Origin: an uncultured Methanomassiliicoccales archaeon
GTDB taxonomy: Archaea; Thermoplasmatota; Thermoplasmata; Methanomassiliicoccales; Methanomethylophilaceae
NCBI GenBank assembly: GCA_934702355.1
Contig: CAKUXX010000001.1
Span: 1 to 64,000, forward strand
Direction: 5' to 3'
DNA length: 64,000 nucleotides
The first letter of the stretch is position 1; each line of letters opens with the position of its first letter. This document shows, in pieces, positions 8,477-17,524 of the stretch. The notes beneath the pieces are model-generated. The model saw nothing but the letters and a program-made list of their open reading frames with translations, searched no databases and was not told the origin of the DNA. The translations under genes were made by a program, and so were the position numbers.

Positions 8477-10453
8477 ATGCCCCAGATAGAAGTGAACGGC
8501 CGCCCCCTCGACCGCCAGCAGTCCGAAGCCGTCACCGACGGATCTGATACGCAGCTTGTTATAGCTGCCGCAGGCACCGGGAAGACCACCACGCTTGTCG
8601 GGAAAGTGAGATATCTTGTGGACTCCGGCGTCGACCCGTCGGATATCCTGATGATTTCCCTCACCAACAACACCGTCTCCGACCTCAGGGATTCCCTGGA
8701 GAGGGAGTTCGGCCCGGGGTTCAGAGGGGATGTCATGACGATACATGCCCTGGGCAACAGGATCGTCCGCAAGAGGACCTGCGTGGGGAAGGACAGGAGT
8801 TCTGTCCTCTCATCCATCCTGTACGAGCTGTGCGAATGCGACAGGAGGTTCTCCAACAGTCTGATGACCTACATCGACGATCTCAGAGCGACCGGACTCA
8901 ACGACCTATCCCTCAACGGCAGGTTCATCCGCCCCCGCGGGCTCAGGAACCTCGCCGACGAACTTTTCAGAATCGGGATCGACTGCCAGTACACCCCTCA
9001 GACGTTCACCGAATCGGGCACCGTCCCCGCTATACTCGAGGCATCCGACGGGAAGGGCAACAAGATCAAACTCTTGGCCAACTCCGCCAACGCCAAACTG
9101 TTCTCATCCAAACCCGCTGAAGCGGCATCCTACCTCAAAGACCGCGGCATCACCGGAGACCCGATGAATCCCAACGACCTAGCAGCATCCATAGTCAAAG
9201 CTTGGGGTCCGAGGCTCTCCGAGCCCATCGGAGCCCTGATATCAAGATGCAAATCCACCCGCACCTCCATCGGGGAGCTCAGACGCGCCAATGGGAGGAA
9301 CCCCACGGCCGTCAGACCCATCGTCGAAGAAGAACTTTCACTTCTTGACACCGTCTGGGATCACTACAACATGGTCTGCATGAAAGGGGACATGGTCGAC
9401 TACGACGACATGGTCATCCAAGCCACTGAATCAGTATCCGCCGGAGGCCCCTACGGGAAGAGATACACCCACGTCCTCGTCGACGAATACCAGGACGTAA
9501 CCAGAACCTTGGTCGACCTTCTGACAGCGTTGCGCCGCCGCATGGGTTTCAGGCTGTTCTGCGTCGGAGACGACTGGCAGAGCATCTACTCCTTCACCGG
9601 AGGCGACATCGGTCTTTTCTACGACTTCAGAAAGATGTGGTCCGAGTTCGGCTCCGTATCGGTGAAGAGGATCGAGACCACGTACAGATACCCTCAGACG
9701 ATAGCCGACCTTGCCGGGAAGTTCGTGATGAGGAACGGGAAGCAGCAGAGCAAGAAGGTCAAGGGAATGCCCGACCCTCCGTTCAGACCTGTGCGTCTTC
9801 TCCCCGTGAACCAGGACAGGGAGATATCCAAGGCGATCGCCAACAGGATGGAGTATCTTCCCAAAGAGGAGAGCGTCTTCATTATCGGAAGGACCAGGGC
9901 GGACCTGTACGCCCTGGGCCAGGGGAACGGGCAGTTCCGCTTCTCCCCCGGGGAAGGCGGACCGTCAGGATCGATGGACATAGTGTTCAGAAGATGGGAC
10001 AAGGATGCCGAGGACTGGTGCGACGACAGGAGGGCGAGGTTCCTCACTGCGCATTCCGCCAAGGGATTGGAGGCGGACAACGTATTCATCCTCGCTGACA
10101 GGGACCGCGGAGGGTTCCCCAACACCACTTCGGACAACATATCGTCTCTCTTCCCATCGGTGTCGGAGGATGTCGACCTCCCCGAGGAGAGGAGGGTCTT
10201 CTATGTAGCCCTGACCCGCGCCAGGAAGAGGGTGTTCATCGTCTGCATAACCGACGACGAGAACTACGCCCAATCGGCGGAATCGCCGTTCGTGACGGAA
10301 CTCCTCACGCAGAGCCCCGTCCTTTCCAGGTCCACGCCGTTCTGTCCGGAATGCTTCGGACCCGTCCGCATCTCCAGAGGCCCCTCGGGACCGTTCTACG
10401 GATGCTGCGACTACCCCTCCTGCAGAGGGACGAGACCGTTCGACGGTCTGTGA
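8477..10453 (+). CDS. UvrD/Rep-type superfamily 1 helicase with C-terminal zinc finger
   Basis: 658 residues from ATG 8477, eight bases after the larC stop. Helicase motifs in order: Q-motif 'LDRQQSEAV', Walker A 'AAAGTGKTTTL', 'VDEYQDV' (II), 'CVGDDWQSIYSFTGG' (III), 'TYRYP' (IV), 'TAHSAKGLEADNVFIL' (V) and 'RVFYVALTRARKRV' (VI). The C-terminus carries a topoisomerase-type zinc ribbon (CPEC...CC..P.C). It translocates on or unwinds DNA in repair or defence. It converges on the Lhr-like helicase gene with only 3 bases between the stops. The frame stays open upstream into larC, but that stretch is the larC gene in another frame. Confidence 0.88.
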   Translation: MPQIEVNGRPLDRQQSEAVTDGSDTQLVIAAAGTGKTTTLVGKVRYLVDSGVDPSDILMISLTNNTVSDLRDSLEREFGPGFRGDVMTIHALGNRIVRKRTCVGKDRSSVLSSILYELCECDRRFSNSLMTYIDDLRATGLNDLSLNGRFIRPRGLRNLADELFRIGIDCQYTPQTFTESGTVPAILEASDGKGNKIKLLANSANAKLFSSKPAEAASYLKDRGITGDPMNPNDLAASIVKAWGPRLSEPIGALISRCKSTRTSIGELRRANGRNPTAVRPIVEEELSLLDTVWDHYNMVCMKGDMVDYDDMVIQATESVSAGGPYGKRYTHVLVDEYQDVTRTLVDLLTALRRRMGFRLFCVGDDWQSIYSFTGGDIGLFYDFRKMWSEFGSVSVKRIETTYRYPQTIADLAGKFVMRNGKQQSKKVKGMPDPPFRPVRLLPVNQDREISKAIANRMEYLPKEESVFIIGRTRADLYALGQGNGQFRFSPGEGGPSGSMDIVFRRWDKDAEDWCDDRRARFLTAHSAKGLEADNVFILADRDRGGFPNTTSDNISSLFPSVSEDVDLPEERRVFYVALTRARKRVFIVCITDDENYAQSAESPFVTELLTQSPVLSRSTPFCPECFGPVRISRGPSGPFYGCCDYPSCRGTRPFDGL

Positions 10454-10456
10454 ACA

Positions 10457-12601
10457 TCAGATGTCGAGATCGAAATCCGTGTCCAGCCTGTCCCTTGCGA
10501 AAGCCTTCATGAGAAGATGGTCGGGAACGTAGCGGTCGTACTTCCCGAAGCGGATCCTGTCGTTCTCAAAAATAAGACCTTCCGGATACGGATCGGCAAG
10601 GTACTTCTCCACACCTTTCAGAATATCCTTTTTGGAGACATCCCCGCGGATGTCCATGAAATAGGGCTGGAATGCGAACACCGATTCCACCCCGTCGATG
10701 TTGCGGATTATCCTTCTGAGAGTGTCGAAATGGACAGTTCCCAGCCATGGATGCATCCTGATGGAACCGTCATCGGCTTCGGACAGCAGCGAGAGCATTC
10801 CATTGGACATCGCGACGGACCTGCACTGGTCCAATCTAATCGCGGCTTCCTCATCGAGATACGGATACGTCTCATCGGAACTCAGGACGTCCAGCATCTT
10901 CCTCATGATCCTGGTGTCTATCGGCGGGGTCCCCGACTTCCAAGGATTGCATGCGGTACCGTCGGACATCGATACGTCCACGGCCATCTCCTTCGCCTTG
11001 ATCCCGGTGACCTCCCAGACATGCCCGGCCAGCTGGATCGCCTGACCTATCTCGGGCATCTCCTGGATGGAACCAACAGATTTGCCGTCGCAGCGGACCT
11101 CGATCTCCTTTCTCACATCGAACACGGAGCAGAACTCCCTTCCGAAGACGTTCTTCTCCCCCTTGTCCCCTATCAGGAGCGTGCCGTCGGGCATCCTCTC
11201 GAGCTGCCCCTGCGCGACCATATTCACCAACAGATCGCGGTAATCCGCCTTGGATATCTCCCTGAAGGGATAGAGGGACAATATATCGGAAACGAGCATG
11301 CTGAACTTCGCGCCTATCCCCGACTTGAGATACTCCATGGTCTGATGGTACAGCAGACCATAGGGCAGATGCGGGATCGCGGACGTCTCCGTCCATGATT
11401 CACCAACTGAAAGCTCCACCATCGCGACGGCCTTGACCAGCTCCATGTTGATCCCCTCTATGGCGGTCCACCATCTCGCGGGGTCCTCGAGGCACATCAT
11501 GGTCATCGTCTGCGCTCCGCCGCGCCTTCCGGACCTCCCCATGCGCTGAACGAGACTGGAACAGGTGTACGGGGGCTCTATCTGGACAACGGAATCCAAT
11601 CCGCCCACATCGATACCCAGTTCCAGGGTCACCGTGGCCACCACGGTGTCCTTGGACGCGGGATTCTTCAGAGCGGCTTCGGCATCCGACCTGTATTCCT
11701 TCGATATGCTCCCGTGGTGCACATGAATGGATGACTCCCTGCCGTCGCGCGCGGCCACTTTCCTGAGAGACCTTCCTGTGGTCTCGGCATCGGACCTGCT
11801 GTTCACGAACACGATGCAGTTCCTGCCTCTGACCTCGCTGTAGAGGTCTTTGTAATAGCTGGTTATCGCTCTCTTCCTCTCGGTGCCGTCCCCTTCCTCT
11901 GCCGGGATCCTGTGGAAGCGTATCCTCACGTCCCTGTCGGATGTGCGGGGATCGCGTATCACATGCGTCCTCCTCCCGGTGTCGGCGGAGAGCCATCTCC
12001 CGGCCGCTTCCGGATCTGATATCGTAGCGGACAGTCCGATCCTCCTGGGGTCGCATCCCGCCAGGACCTCGAGCCTCTGGAGACAGCACAGGAGCTGAGC
12101 CCCCCTCTCGGAGTCCATGAACGCATGGACCTCGTCGATTATCACGAATCTGAGATCGCGGAACAGTCCTTCCACTCTGTCGGGATCGTCCGAAATCAGA
12201 TTCTGCAATGATTCCGGCGTGATCTGCAGTATCCCCGAGGGGAACTCGAGAAGCGCCTCCTTCGCCGTCTTGGAGGCATCGCCGTGCCAGCCGGTTATCC
12301 TTATCCCGGATTCCCTGATTATCGGCTCTATCCTCTGGAACTGATCGTCGATGAGGGCCTTCAACGGTCCGACGTACATCGCCCCGACGGTCTCTGCAGG
12401 ATTATTGTAAAGCGATGATATCACGGGGAACATCGCGGCCTCGGTCTTCCCGCTGCTGGTGCCCGCGGATATCAGGATGTGGTCATCGCCTTCAGCGAAC
12501 ACATCGAACGCGCGCGTCTGTATCTCCCTGAACGCGGGCCACCCGCTGCTGTACACATATTCCCTGAGGAACCAGGGCAGCCGGGAGAAATGGTCCGTCA
12601 T
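10457..12601 (-). CDS. Lhr-like DEAD/DEAH helicase, BrxHI-like
   Basis: 714 residues. Superfamily 2 motifs: 'AGTSSGKTEAAMFP' (I), 'VGPLKALIDDQ' (Ia), 'TPESLQNLI', 'IIDEVHAF' (II, DEVH), 'GLSATI' (III), 'VATVTLELGIDVG' (V) and 'QRMGRSGRRGG' (VI). An Lhr-type C-terminal region follows. The start codon overlaps the stop of the upstream DUF2791 ATPase gene (ATGA), so the pair is translationally coupled. In BREX type 2 and 6 systems, an Lhr-like helicase (BrxHI) is paired with a DUF2791 ATPase (BrxD). Here none of the BREX methylase, phosphatase or PglX/PglZ genes is in view. Confidence 0.82.
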   Translation of the reverse strand: MTDHFSRLPWFLREYVYSSGWPAFREIQTRAFDVFAEGDDHILISAGTSSGKTEAAMFPVISSLYNNPAETVGAMYVGPLKALIDDQFQRIEPIIRESGIRITGWHGDASKTAKEALLEFPSGILQITPESLQNLISDDPDRVEGLFRDLRFVIIDEVHAFMDSERGAQLLCCLQRLEVLAGCDPRRIGLSATISDPEAAGRWLSADTGRRTHVIRDPRTSDRDVRIRFHRIPAEEGDGTERKRAITSYYKDLYSEVRGRNCIVFVNSRSDAETTGRSLRKVAARDGRESSIHVHHGSISKEYRSDAEAALKNPASKDTVVATVTLELGIDVGGLDSVVQIEPPYTCSSLVQRMGRSGRRGGAQTMTMMCLEDPARWWTAIEGINMELVKAVAMVELSVGESWTETSAIPHLPYGLLYHQTMEYLKSGIGAKFSMLVSDILSLYPFREISKADYRDLLVNMVAQGQLERMPDGTLLIGDKGEKNVFGREFCSVFDVRKEIEVRCDGKSVGSIQEMPEIGQAIQLAGHVWEVTGIKAKEMAVDVSMSDGTACNPWKSGTPPIDTRIMRKMLDVLSSDETYPYLDEEAAIRLDQCRSVAMSNGMLSLLSEADDGSIRMHPWLGTVHFDTLRRIIRNIDGVESVFAFQPYFMDIRGDVSKKDILKGVEKYLADPYPEGLIFENDRIRFGKYDRYVPDHLLMKAFARDRLDTDFDLDI

Positions 12602-13899
12602 ATCTCGAGGTCCTCGATTATATCGTCGTCGGGATCGGAATCGGGCTCGACCCTCCTTCCCGAGATCATGTCGTCGAACCTCGTCTGGGGGTTCTGGTGC
12701 ATCGTATCGAGCAATCCGATCAGATCCCTGGTGATCTCCCTCGGGGTTATCATGGAAGTCGATATCACACTCGCCAGCACCGCCTTCAGATACCTCTCAA
12801 GCATCTCGTCGGTCACACCCGATTCGTACCCGTACCTCTGGGCATGGAGGTCCCTTATCGTCCTCAGAAGCACGAAGATCTCCTCGTTGGTCAGCGGCCT
12901 GAGGTTGATCACAGGCCCGAGATAGTTGTCGTATCCGTTCTCGAACCTGCCCGAGACCAGTCTCGATCTCAATGCTTCGTAACTGTACAGTCCCCTGTTG
13001 GAGTCCTCGATGAACTCCGGCGTGCCGCAGACGTACATCGACAAATGCGAGGACTTTCCCTGCATGATGTCGTTGAACATCGTCAGGAGGCGCTCGTAGT
13101 TGTTGGAGCGGGATGCCTTGTTCTGAAGCTTGTACAGCACCACGGCCTCATCGAGGAACACGACCAGCCCCTTGTACCCCAGCCTGACGGAGAGCTCCGC
13201 CCAGAGCTTGATGAAATCGTACCAGTTGGAATCGTCGATCAGGTTGTTGATCCCGATGTTCTTCCTCGACTCGGTCTTGAGCTCGCACTCGCCCTTGAGC
13301 CATTTGAGCGCATAGATATCCTCGTCGCCTGCGCGGAACCCTCTGCAGTACTCCGTCAGCGCCTTGATGAAATCCTGATAGTTCTGGAGACACGACATGG
13401 ACGAGGTCGCAGACCTCATCCTCTTCGCTATGGCATCGGAAGGCACATCGTCCGAATCGGTCCCCTCCTCTTCGGATATCGAATCGGCGATGTCCTGGAT
13501 CCAGTTCTGGAGTATCGGCTCCATGGAGCCTCCGTCCGGCCTTGTGCGGACGGCCATGTTCTTCACGAGCTCCCTGTAGGTGTTCAGACCCTCCCTCTTG
13601 GACCCGGTGAGCCTCCTGTTGATGGAAAGATCGGCATCCATCACGACGAACCCCTTGTCCATCGCGTAGTTGCGGATCATCTGGGTCATGAAGCTCTTCC
13701 CGTTCCCGAACCTGCCGGACAGGAATCTGAAGGCCCCTCCGCCCGCGGCGGTGTCCTCCAGATCGTTGACGAACGTCTCGGTCTCCTTCTTCCTGCCGAC
13801 CGCGATGTACTCGAGACCGCGGCGGGGGACCACTCCCGACGAGAGCGCGTTCATCAGCGTGACAAGGGTCCTTCTGGGAACTTCTGCGACCATGTTCAT
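12598..13899 (-). CDS. DUF2791 P-loop ATPase, BrxD-like
   Basis: 433 residues (ATG 13899, or 13893). Walker A is 'SGRFGNGKS' near residue 60 and Walker B-like is 'GLVVFLDEAVVLY' near residue 245. The flanking 'GREYIAVGR'-type N-terminus and the arginine-rich 'ALRSRLVSGRFE' region fit the DUF2791 ATP-binding family found as BrxD beside BrxHI. The acidic tail (DSDPDDDIIEDLE) is unusual. It is first in a two-gene unit with the helicase and divergent from the fused AAA/nuclease gene. A role in defence or DNA processing is inferred from the pairing. Confidence 0.75.
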   Translation of the reverse strand: MNMVAEVPRRTLVTLMNALSSGVVPRRGLEYIAVGRKKETETFVNDLEDTAAGGGAFRFLSGRFGNGKSFMTQMIRNYAMDKGFVVMDADLSINRRLTGSKREGLNTYRELVKNMAVRTRPDGGSMEPILQNWIQDIADSISEEEGTDSDDVPSDAIAKRMRSATSSMSCLQNYQDFIKALTEYCRGFRAGDEDIYALKWLKGECELKTESRKNIGINNLIDDSNWYDFIKLWAELSVRLGYKGLVVFLDEAVVLYKLQNKASRSNNYERLLTMFNDIMQGKSSHLSMYVCGTPEFIEDSNRGLYSYEALRSRLVSGRFENGYDNYLGPVINLRPLTNEEIFVLLRTIRDLHAQRYGYESGVTDEMLERYLKAVLASVISTSMITPREITRDLIGLLDTMHQNPQTRFDDMISGRRVEPDSDPDDDIIEDLEI

Positions 13900-14028
13900 A
13901 CTCCTTAACTGCGGAGGTCTGATGGCATCATGCTATTAAAAAGGGGAGACGGCGGGAAGATGTCGTTCCAGGCATTTCTATATCCAATTTCCGTAATCTG
14001 GATGTGAGTGCTCGGAAATACACACATC

Positions 14029-14059
14029 CTTTATATGTAAATGAGCTGGATTGAGAGTC
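14029..14059 (+). promoter_or_regulatory. Promoter of the fused AAA/nuclease gene
   Basis: CTTTATAT at 14029-14036 lies exactly 25 bases before the ATG at 14060 and is preceded by CACACAT. This implies a leaderless or nearly leaderless mRNA. The same block, with the same 25-base spacing, recurs inside the gene at 15702-15739. Confidence 0.55.
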
Positions 14060-17000
14060 ATGAAGGGGAAAGATACCTGTGGACAGCATTTCGGCGATCT
14101 CATCGACAGCGACGATTACTACGTTGACAAGACCCTTCTGATCAGGGATCTTCTGGACAGGAACAAACACGGGATCTATCTATTCGTCCGTCCGAGGGGA
14201 TTCGGGAAGACCACGAACCTGTCGATGATGGATGCGTTCTTCAACATCGAGTATAAGGGCAACAGATGGTTCGACGGATTGGAGATATCCAAGTATCCAG
14301 AATATGTGAAATTCAAGAATGCATTCCCTGTGATCCGTCTCGATCTCGGCCGTATGGAATGCACCGACGTGGATTCGTTCTATGACTCCCTCGGTATGAT
14401 CATTGCCGATGTCTACAGGAAGCATGATTACCTTCTGGAATCGGACTGTCTTAGGGATTACGAGAAACCAATGTTTGCGGAAATCACCGAATGCAAGATC
14501 GAACGTGTTCTCCTGCAGAACAGCATCCCGCAATTGTGCAGAATGTTGGAGGAACATCATGGTAAGGGTGTTGTGATCCTGATCGATGATTACGATCACG
14601 CTTTATCCGATGAATCGGGTTTGGAATACCGCAGTGATTTGACAGAACTCATCAATTCCTTCCTGTCCCCGATCCTTAAAAACAACGAAAACATCCAGAT
14701 GGCCTTTGTCACCGGACTGATGCCGATCGCCGATGACAGTCTGTTCCCTGGCCTGAACAATGTACTTGCCGACACTGTGTTCTCGGATAGGTATGCCGAG
14801 AGGTTCGGGTTCACCGAATCGGAAGTGAGGGCGTTACTATCTTACCACGGTCACCCGGAGAAGTTCGACGAGGCCAAGGAGTGGTACGGTGGCTACAGAT
14901 TCGGGGATGCCGAGCTATTCAATCCCTTCGCGTTGATGAGGTATGTTTCAGACGGATTCGTTCCCAGATCCTATTGGGCCGACTCAGGAAGCGACCTTCC
15001 TATGGAATGGCTTTTGAGAAGAACCGATCTGTACAATTTCACAGAGATCCTGGCCATGTTCGGCGGAGACTCATACGTTACAAGATTGTATTCTCTGTAC
15101 AGCCGTGTCACGGAGATCCGCAAAGACGGGGATCTCTACCGTCTCATGATCTTCACGGGATGCCTGAGCGCGACCCCGACGGAGGATGAATGCTATTCGC
15201 TATCGATTCCGAACAGGGATGTCATGAGCATCGTCGGGAGGATATCGAATAGAATATGTCACAATCTCGCCGATGATATCCGTGAGTTCAACACGAATGC
15301 CTATATCGGTGATGCAGACCGTATGTCCTTGCAGTTGCAGAAGATATTCGGTATGAATGAAAAACACGACCTTCCTCCGGATACCACCTATGAGGTGTTC
15401 TTGATGGCCGTGCTGTGCGGGATGATGCCTTCGTATGACGTCAAAGCGGAACGTGAATCCGGAAGCGGGGAACTGGACATCATGATGACCCCAAAGGAGG
15501 GGACAGTTCCGATCGCCATGGGTGTGACAGAGGTCAGCGATCCGGATGGACTGGAATCCGCAGCCGTCAAAGCGATGGAGAGGATCCGTAGCAGAATACA
15601 TCATGATGACACAGTCGATAGCACCATCCTGATGGGACTCTCATTCTGCGGAATGGAATCCGGATCGGTCACTGAAGTTGTCTGCTCTTGTTGTATATCA
15701 CACACATTCTTTATCAATGACGGAGTCCAATATGACATTATGAAGCAGATAGACACCTGCGGACTTTCGTTCCCAAATCTCAGGAAGGGGAACAAATACT
15801 ATGTCGACAAGACCCTTCTGATAAAGGATATCCTCGACACGAATGACAACGGTGTTTACCTGTTCACGCGCCCGCGGAGATTCGGGAAGACCACCAATCT
15901 CTCCATGCTCGATGCGTTCTTCAACATCAAGTACAAGGGCAACACATGGTTCGACGAACTCGAGATCTCCAAATATCCGGAATATGAGAAGTTCAAGAAC
16001 GCGTTTCCTGTTGTATTTATCAATCTCAAGGACACTAAGAGTAACAACAAAGAGTTTTTTGTTGAACAGTTGAAGTATGTGTTGAAAAAAGTGTTCATGG
16101 AGCATTATTACCTTTTGAGATCGGATGTACTGATGGATTTTGAAAGGGAATTCTTCAACAGGGTTCTGAGAGAAGAAGTACCTGAGATGAAGATGATAAA
16201 CTGCATACCGGAATTGTGTGAATACCTTCACAGATACCATGGGAAGAATGTGATAATCCTGATCGATGAATACGACCGTGCGGTATCGGATGCTTTCGGC
16301 GAGGAATCGCATCGTGAGATAATGGATTTCCTTGGTTCGTTCCTGTCTCCGATCCTCAAGAACAACGAGAATGTCCAGATGGCCTATGTCACCGGGATAA
16401 TGCAGATCACCAAGGAGAGCATATTCTCCGGACTGAACAACCTGAAGGTCAACAACCTGTTCTCCGAATGGAGCGACGAGAGGTTCGGATTCACCGAATC
16501 CGAAGTCAAGGAGCTACTGGCCTATTATGACCATCCCGAGAAGTTCGACGAGGCCAAGGAATGGTATGACGGATACAGGTTCGGTAATGCCGAAGTATAC
16601 AACCCGTTCAGCATCATGAACTACGTCTCGGAAGGGTTCGTACCTAAACTCTATTGGGTCAACTCAGGCAGTGATGTTCCCATCAAATGGCTGTTGGAAA
16701 GGACGAACATCGATAATTTCACGAAGATACTGACCCTCGTGGACGGTGGCAATCTGACTATGAAATTGGACACATCGATGACCTATTCCAAAATAGATTC
16801 CACAAAAAATGGCCTGTACAATCTCATGGTCCTGGCCGGATACCTCAAGGCAGTCCCTGCGGAAGACGGAAAGTACTCGGTATCGATCCCCAACAAGGAG
16901 ATCATGGGAGTCGTGGGGAATATGTCCGAGGACATCTGCCCTGTTGATACCGAGTCGTTCGCCAAGTTCAACCGTGCGATTCTCGACGGCGATGCGGATA

Positions 17001-17377
17001 AGATCTCCTCCGAACTGCAGGATATCCTCTCAGTCGGCAGCTATTACAATCTCACCACAGAACTCCACTACGAAGCCGTTCTGATGACCATTCTGTACGA
17101 GATCATACCTTCCTACGACGTCAGGAGCGATTCGGAATCGGGCAACGGCAGGGTGGACATAATCCTCACTCCGAAGAAGGAGGGAACGGTCCCGATCATC
17201 ATGGAGTTGAAGAAGGTGGACTCTGAATCCGAGCTCGATTCCGCCGCATCCGGTGCCATCGACCAGATCCACGAGAAGAAGTACTATCTCAACATGCACG
17301 GAAAGGTCATCCTGGTGGGACTGGCCTTCTGGGGCAAGATGCCGAAGGCGGTCATCGAAACGATCCGCAACCCCTGA
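14060..17377 (+). CDS. Double AAA-ATPase/PD-(D/E)XK protein formed by fusion of two tandem genes
   Basis: 1105 residues made of two complete copies of the module found at 2323-4011. Module 1 spans residues 1 to about 535 and module 2 runs from Met561 to the end. Module 2 keeps 'RPRRFGKT', 'ILIDEYDRA' and the nuclease core 'VDIIL...IIMELKK'. Module 1 has 'RPRGFGKT', 'ILIDDYDHA' (Walker B Glu changed to Asp) and 'LDIMM...IAMGVTE', where the ExK nuclease motif is lost. The linker between them is the translated remains of an intergenic region with promoter and start codon. So two tandem genes appear to have merged after the first lost its stop, and module 1 is decaying. Module 2 may still be expressed on its own. 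Confidence 0.8.
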   Translation: MKGKDTCGQHFGDLIDSDDYYVDKTLLIRDLLDRNKHGIYLFVRPRGFGKTTNLSMMDAFFNIEYKGNRWFDGLEISKYPEYVKFKNAFPVIRLDLGRMECTDVDSFYDSLGMIIADVYRKHDYLLESDCLRDYEKPMFAEITECKIERVLLQNSIPQLCRMLEEHHGKGVVILIDDYDHALSDESGLEYRSDLTELINSFLSPILKNNENIQMAFVTGLMPIADDSLFPGLNNVLADTVFSDRYAERFGFTESEVRALLSYHGHPEKFDEAKEWYGGYRFGDAELFNPFALMRYVSDGFVPRSYWADSGSDLPMEWLLRRTDLYNFTEILAMFGGDSYVTRLYSLYSRVTEIRKDGDLYRLMIFTGCLSATPTEDECYSLSIPNRDVMSIVGRISNRICHNLADDIREFNTNAYIGDADRMSLQLQKIFGMNEKHDLPPDTTYEVFLMAVLCGMMPSYDVKAERESGSGELDIMMTPKEGTVPIAMGVTEVSDPDGLESAAVKAMERIRSRIHHDDTVDSTILMGLSFCGMESGSVTEVVCSCCISHTFFINDGVQYDIMKQIDTCGLSFPNLRKGNKYYVDKTLLIKDILDTNDNGVYLFTRPRRFGKTTNLSMLDAFFNIKYKGNTWFDELEISKYPEYEKFKNAFPVVFINLKDTKSNNKEFFVEQLKYVLKKVFMEHYYLLRSDVLMDFEREFFNRVLREEVPEMKMINCIPELCEYLHRYHGKNVIILIDEYDRAVSDAFGEESHREIMDFLGSFLSPILKNNENVQMAYVTGIMQITKESIFSGLNNLKVNNLFSEWSDERFGFTESEVKELLAYYDHPEKFDEAKEWYDGYRFGNAEVYNPFSIMNYVSEGFVPKLYWVNSGSDVPIKWLLERTNIDNFTKILTLVDGGNLTMKLDTSMTYSKIDSTKNGLYNLMVLAGYLKAVPAEDGKYSVSIPNKEIMGVVGNMSEDICPVDTESFAKFNRAILDGDADKISSELQDILSVGSYYNLTTELHYEAVLMTILYEIIPSYDVRSDSESGNGRVDIILTPKKEGTVPIIMELKKVDSESELDSAASGAIDQIHEKKYYLNMHGKVILVGLAFWGKMPKAVIETIRNP
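15702..15739 (+). promoter_or_regulatory. Fossil or still-active internal promoter between the two fused modules
   Basis: CACACATTCTTTAT at 15701-15714 matches CACACATCCTTTAT at 14021-14034. In both places exactly 25 bases separate CTTTAT from the ATG (15740 here). This identifies the segment as a duplicated promoter now lying inside a reading frame. Confidence 0.55.
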
Positions 17378-17444
17378 CATCCTCCGCCGGAGTACCATCG
17401 CTTATAACCCATACTGAGAGCAGACTCGTTCGGATTAACAGTAT

Positions 17445-17500
17445 ATTATTTATAGAAGTTCTAACACTAGAATGGATATTGAACCTTCCCCCACGGAAGG
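17445..17500 (+). promoter_or_regulatory. htpG promoter with palindrome and leader hairpin
   Basis: A TATA-like TTATTTATAG ends at about 17456. It is followed at once by the inverted repeat TTCTA-ACAC-TAGAA (17459-17472), where a repressor would block transcription start. CCTTCC/GGAAGG (17484-17489 and 17495-17500) can pair in the leader. Heat-shock repressor control is a guess from the position alone. Confidence 0.4.
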
Positions 17501-17524
17501 CGACCGAATGCGAAGGTGAAAAGG

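Noticed and set aside
12697..13908. 403-codon plus-strand frame opposite the DUF2791 ATPase
   Set aside because: The minus-strand protein has Walker motifs and is coupled to the helicase gene. The plus-strand product has no domain.
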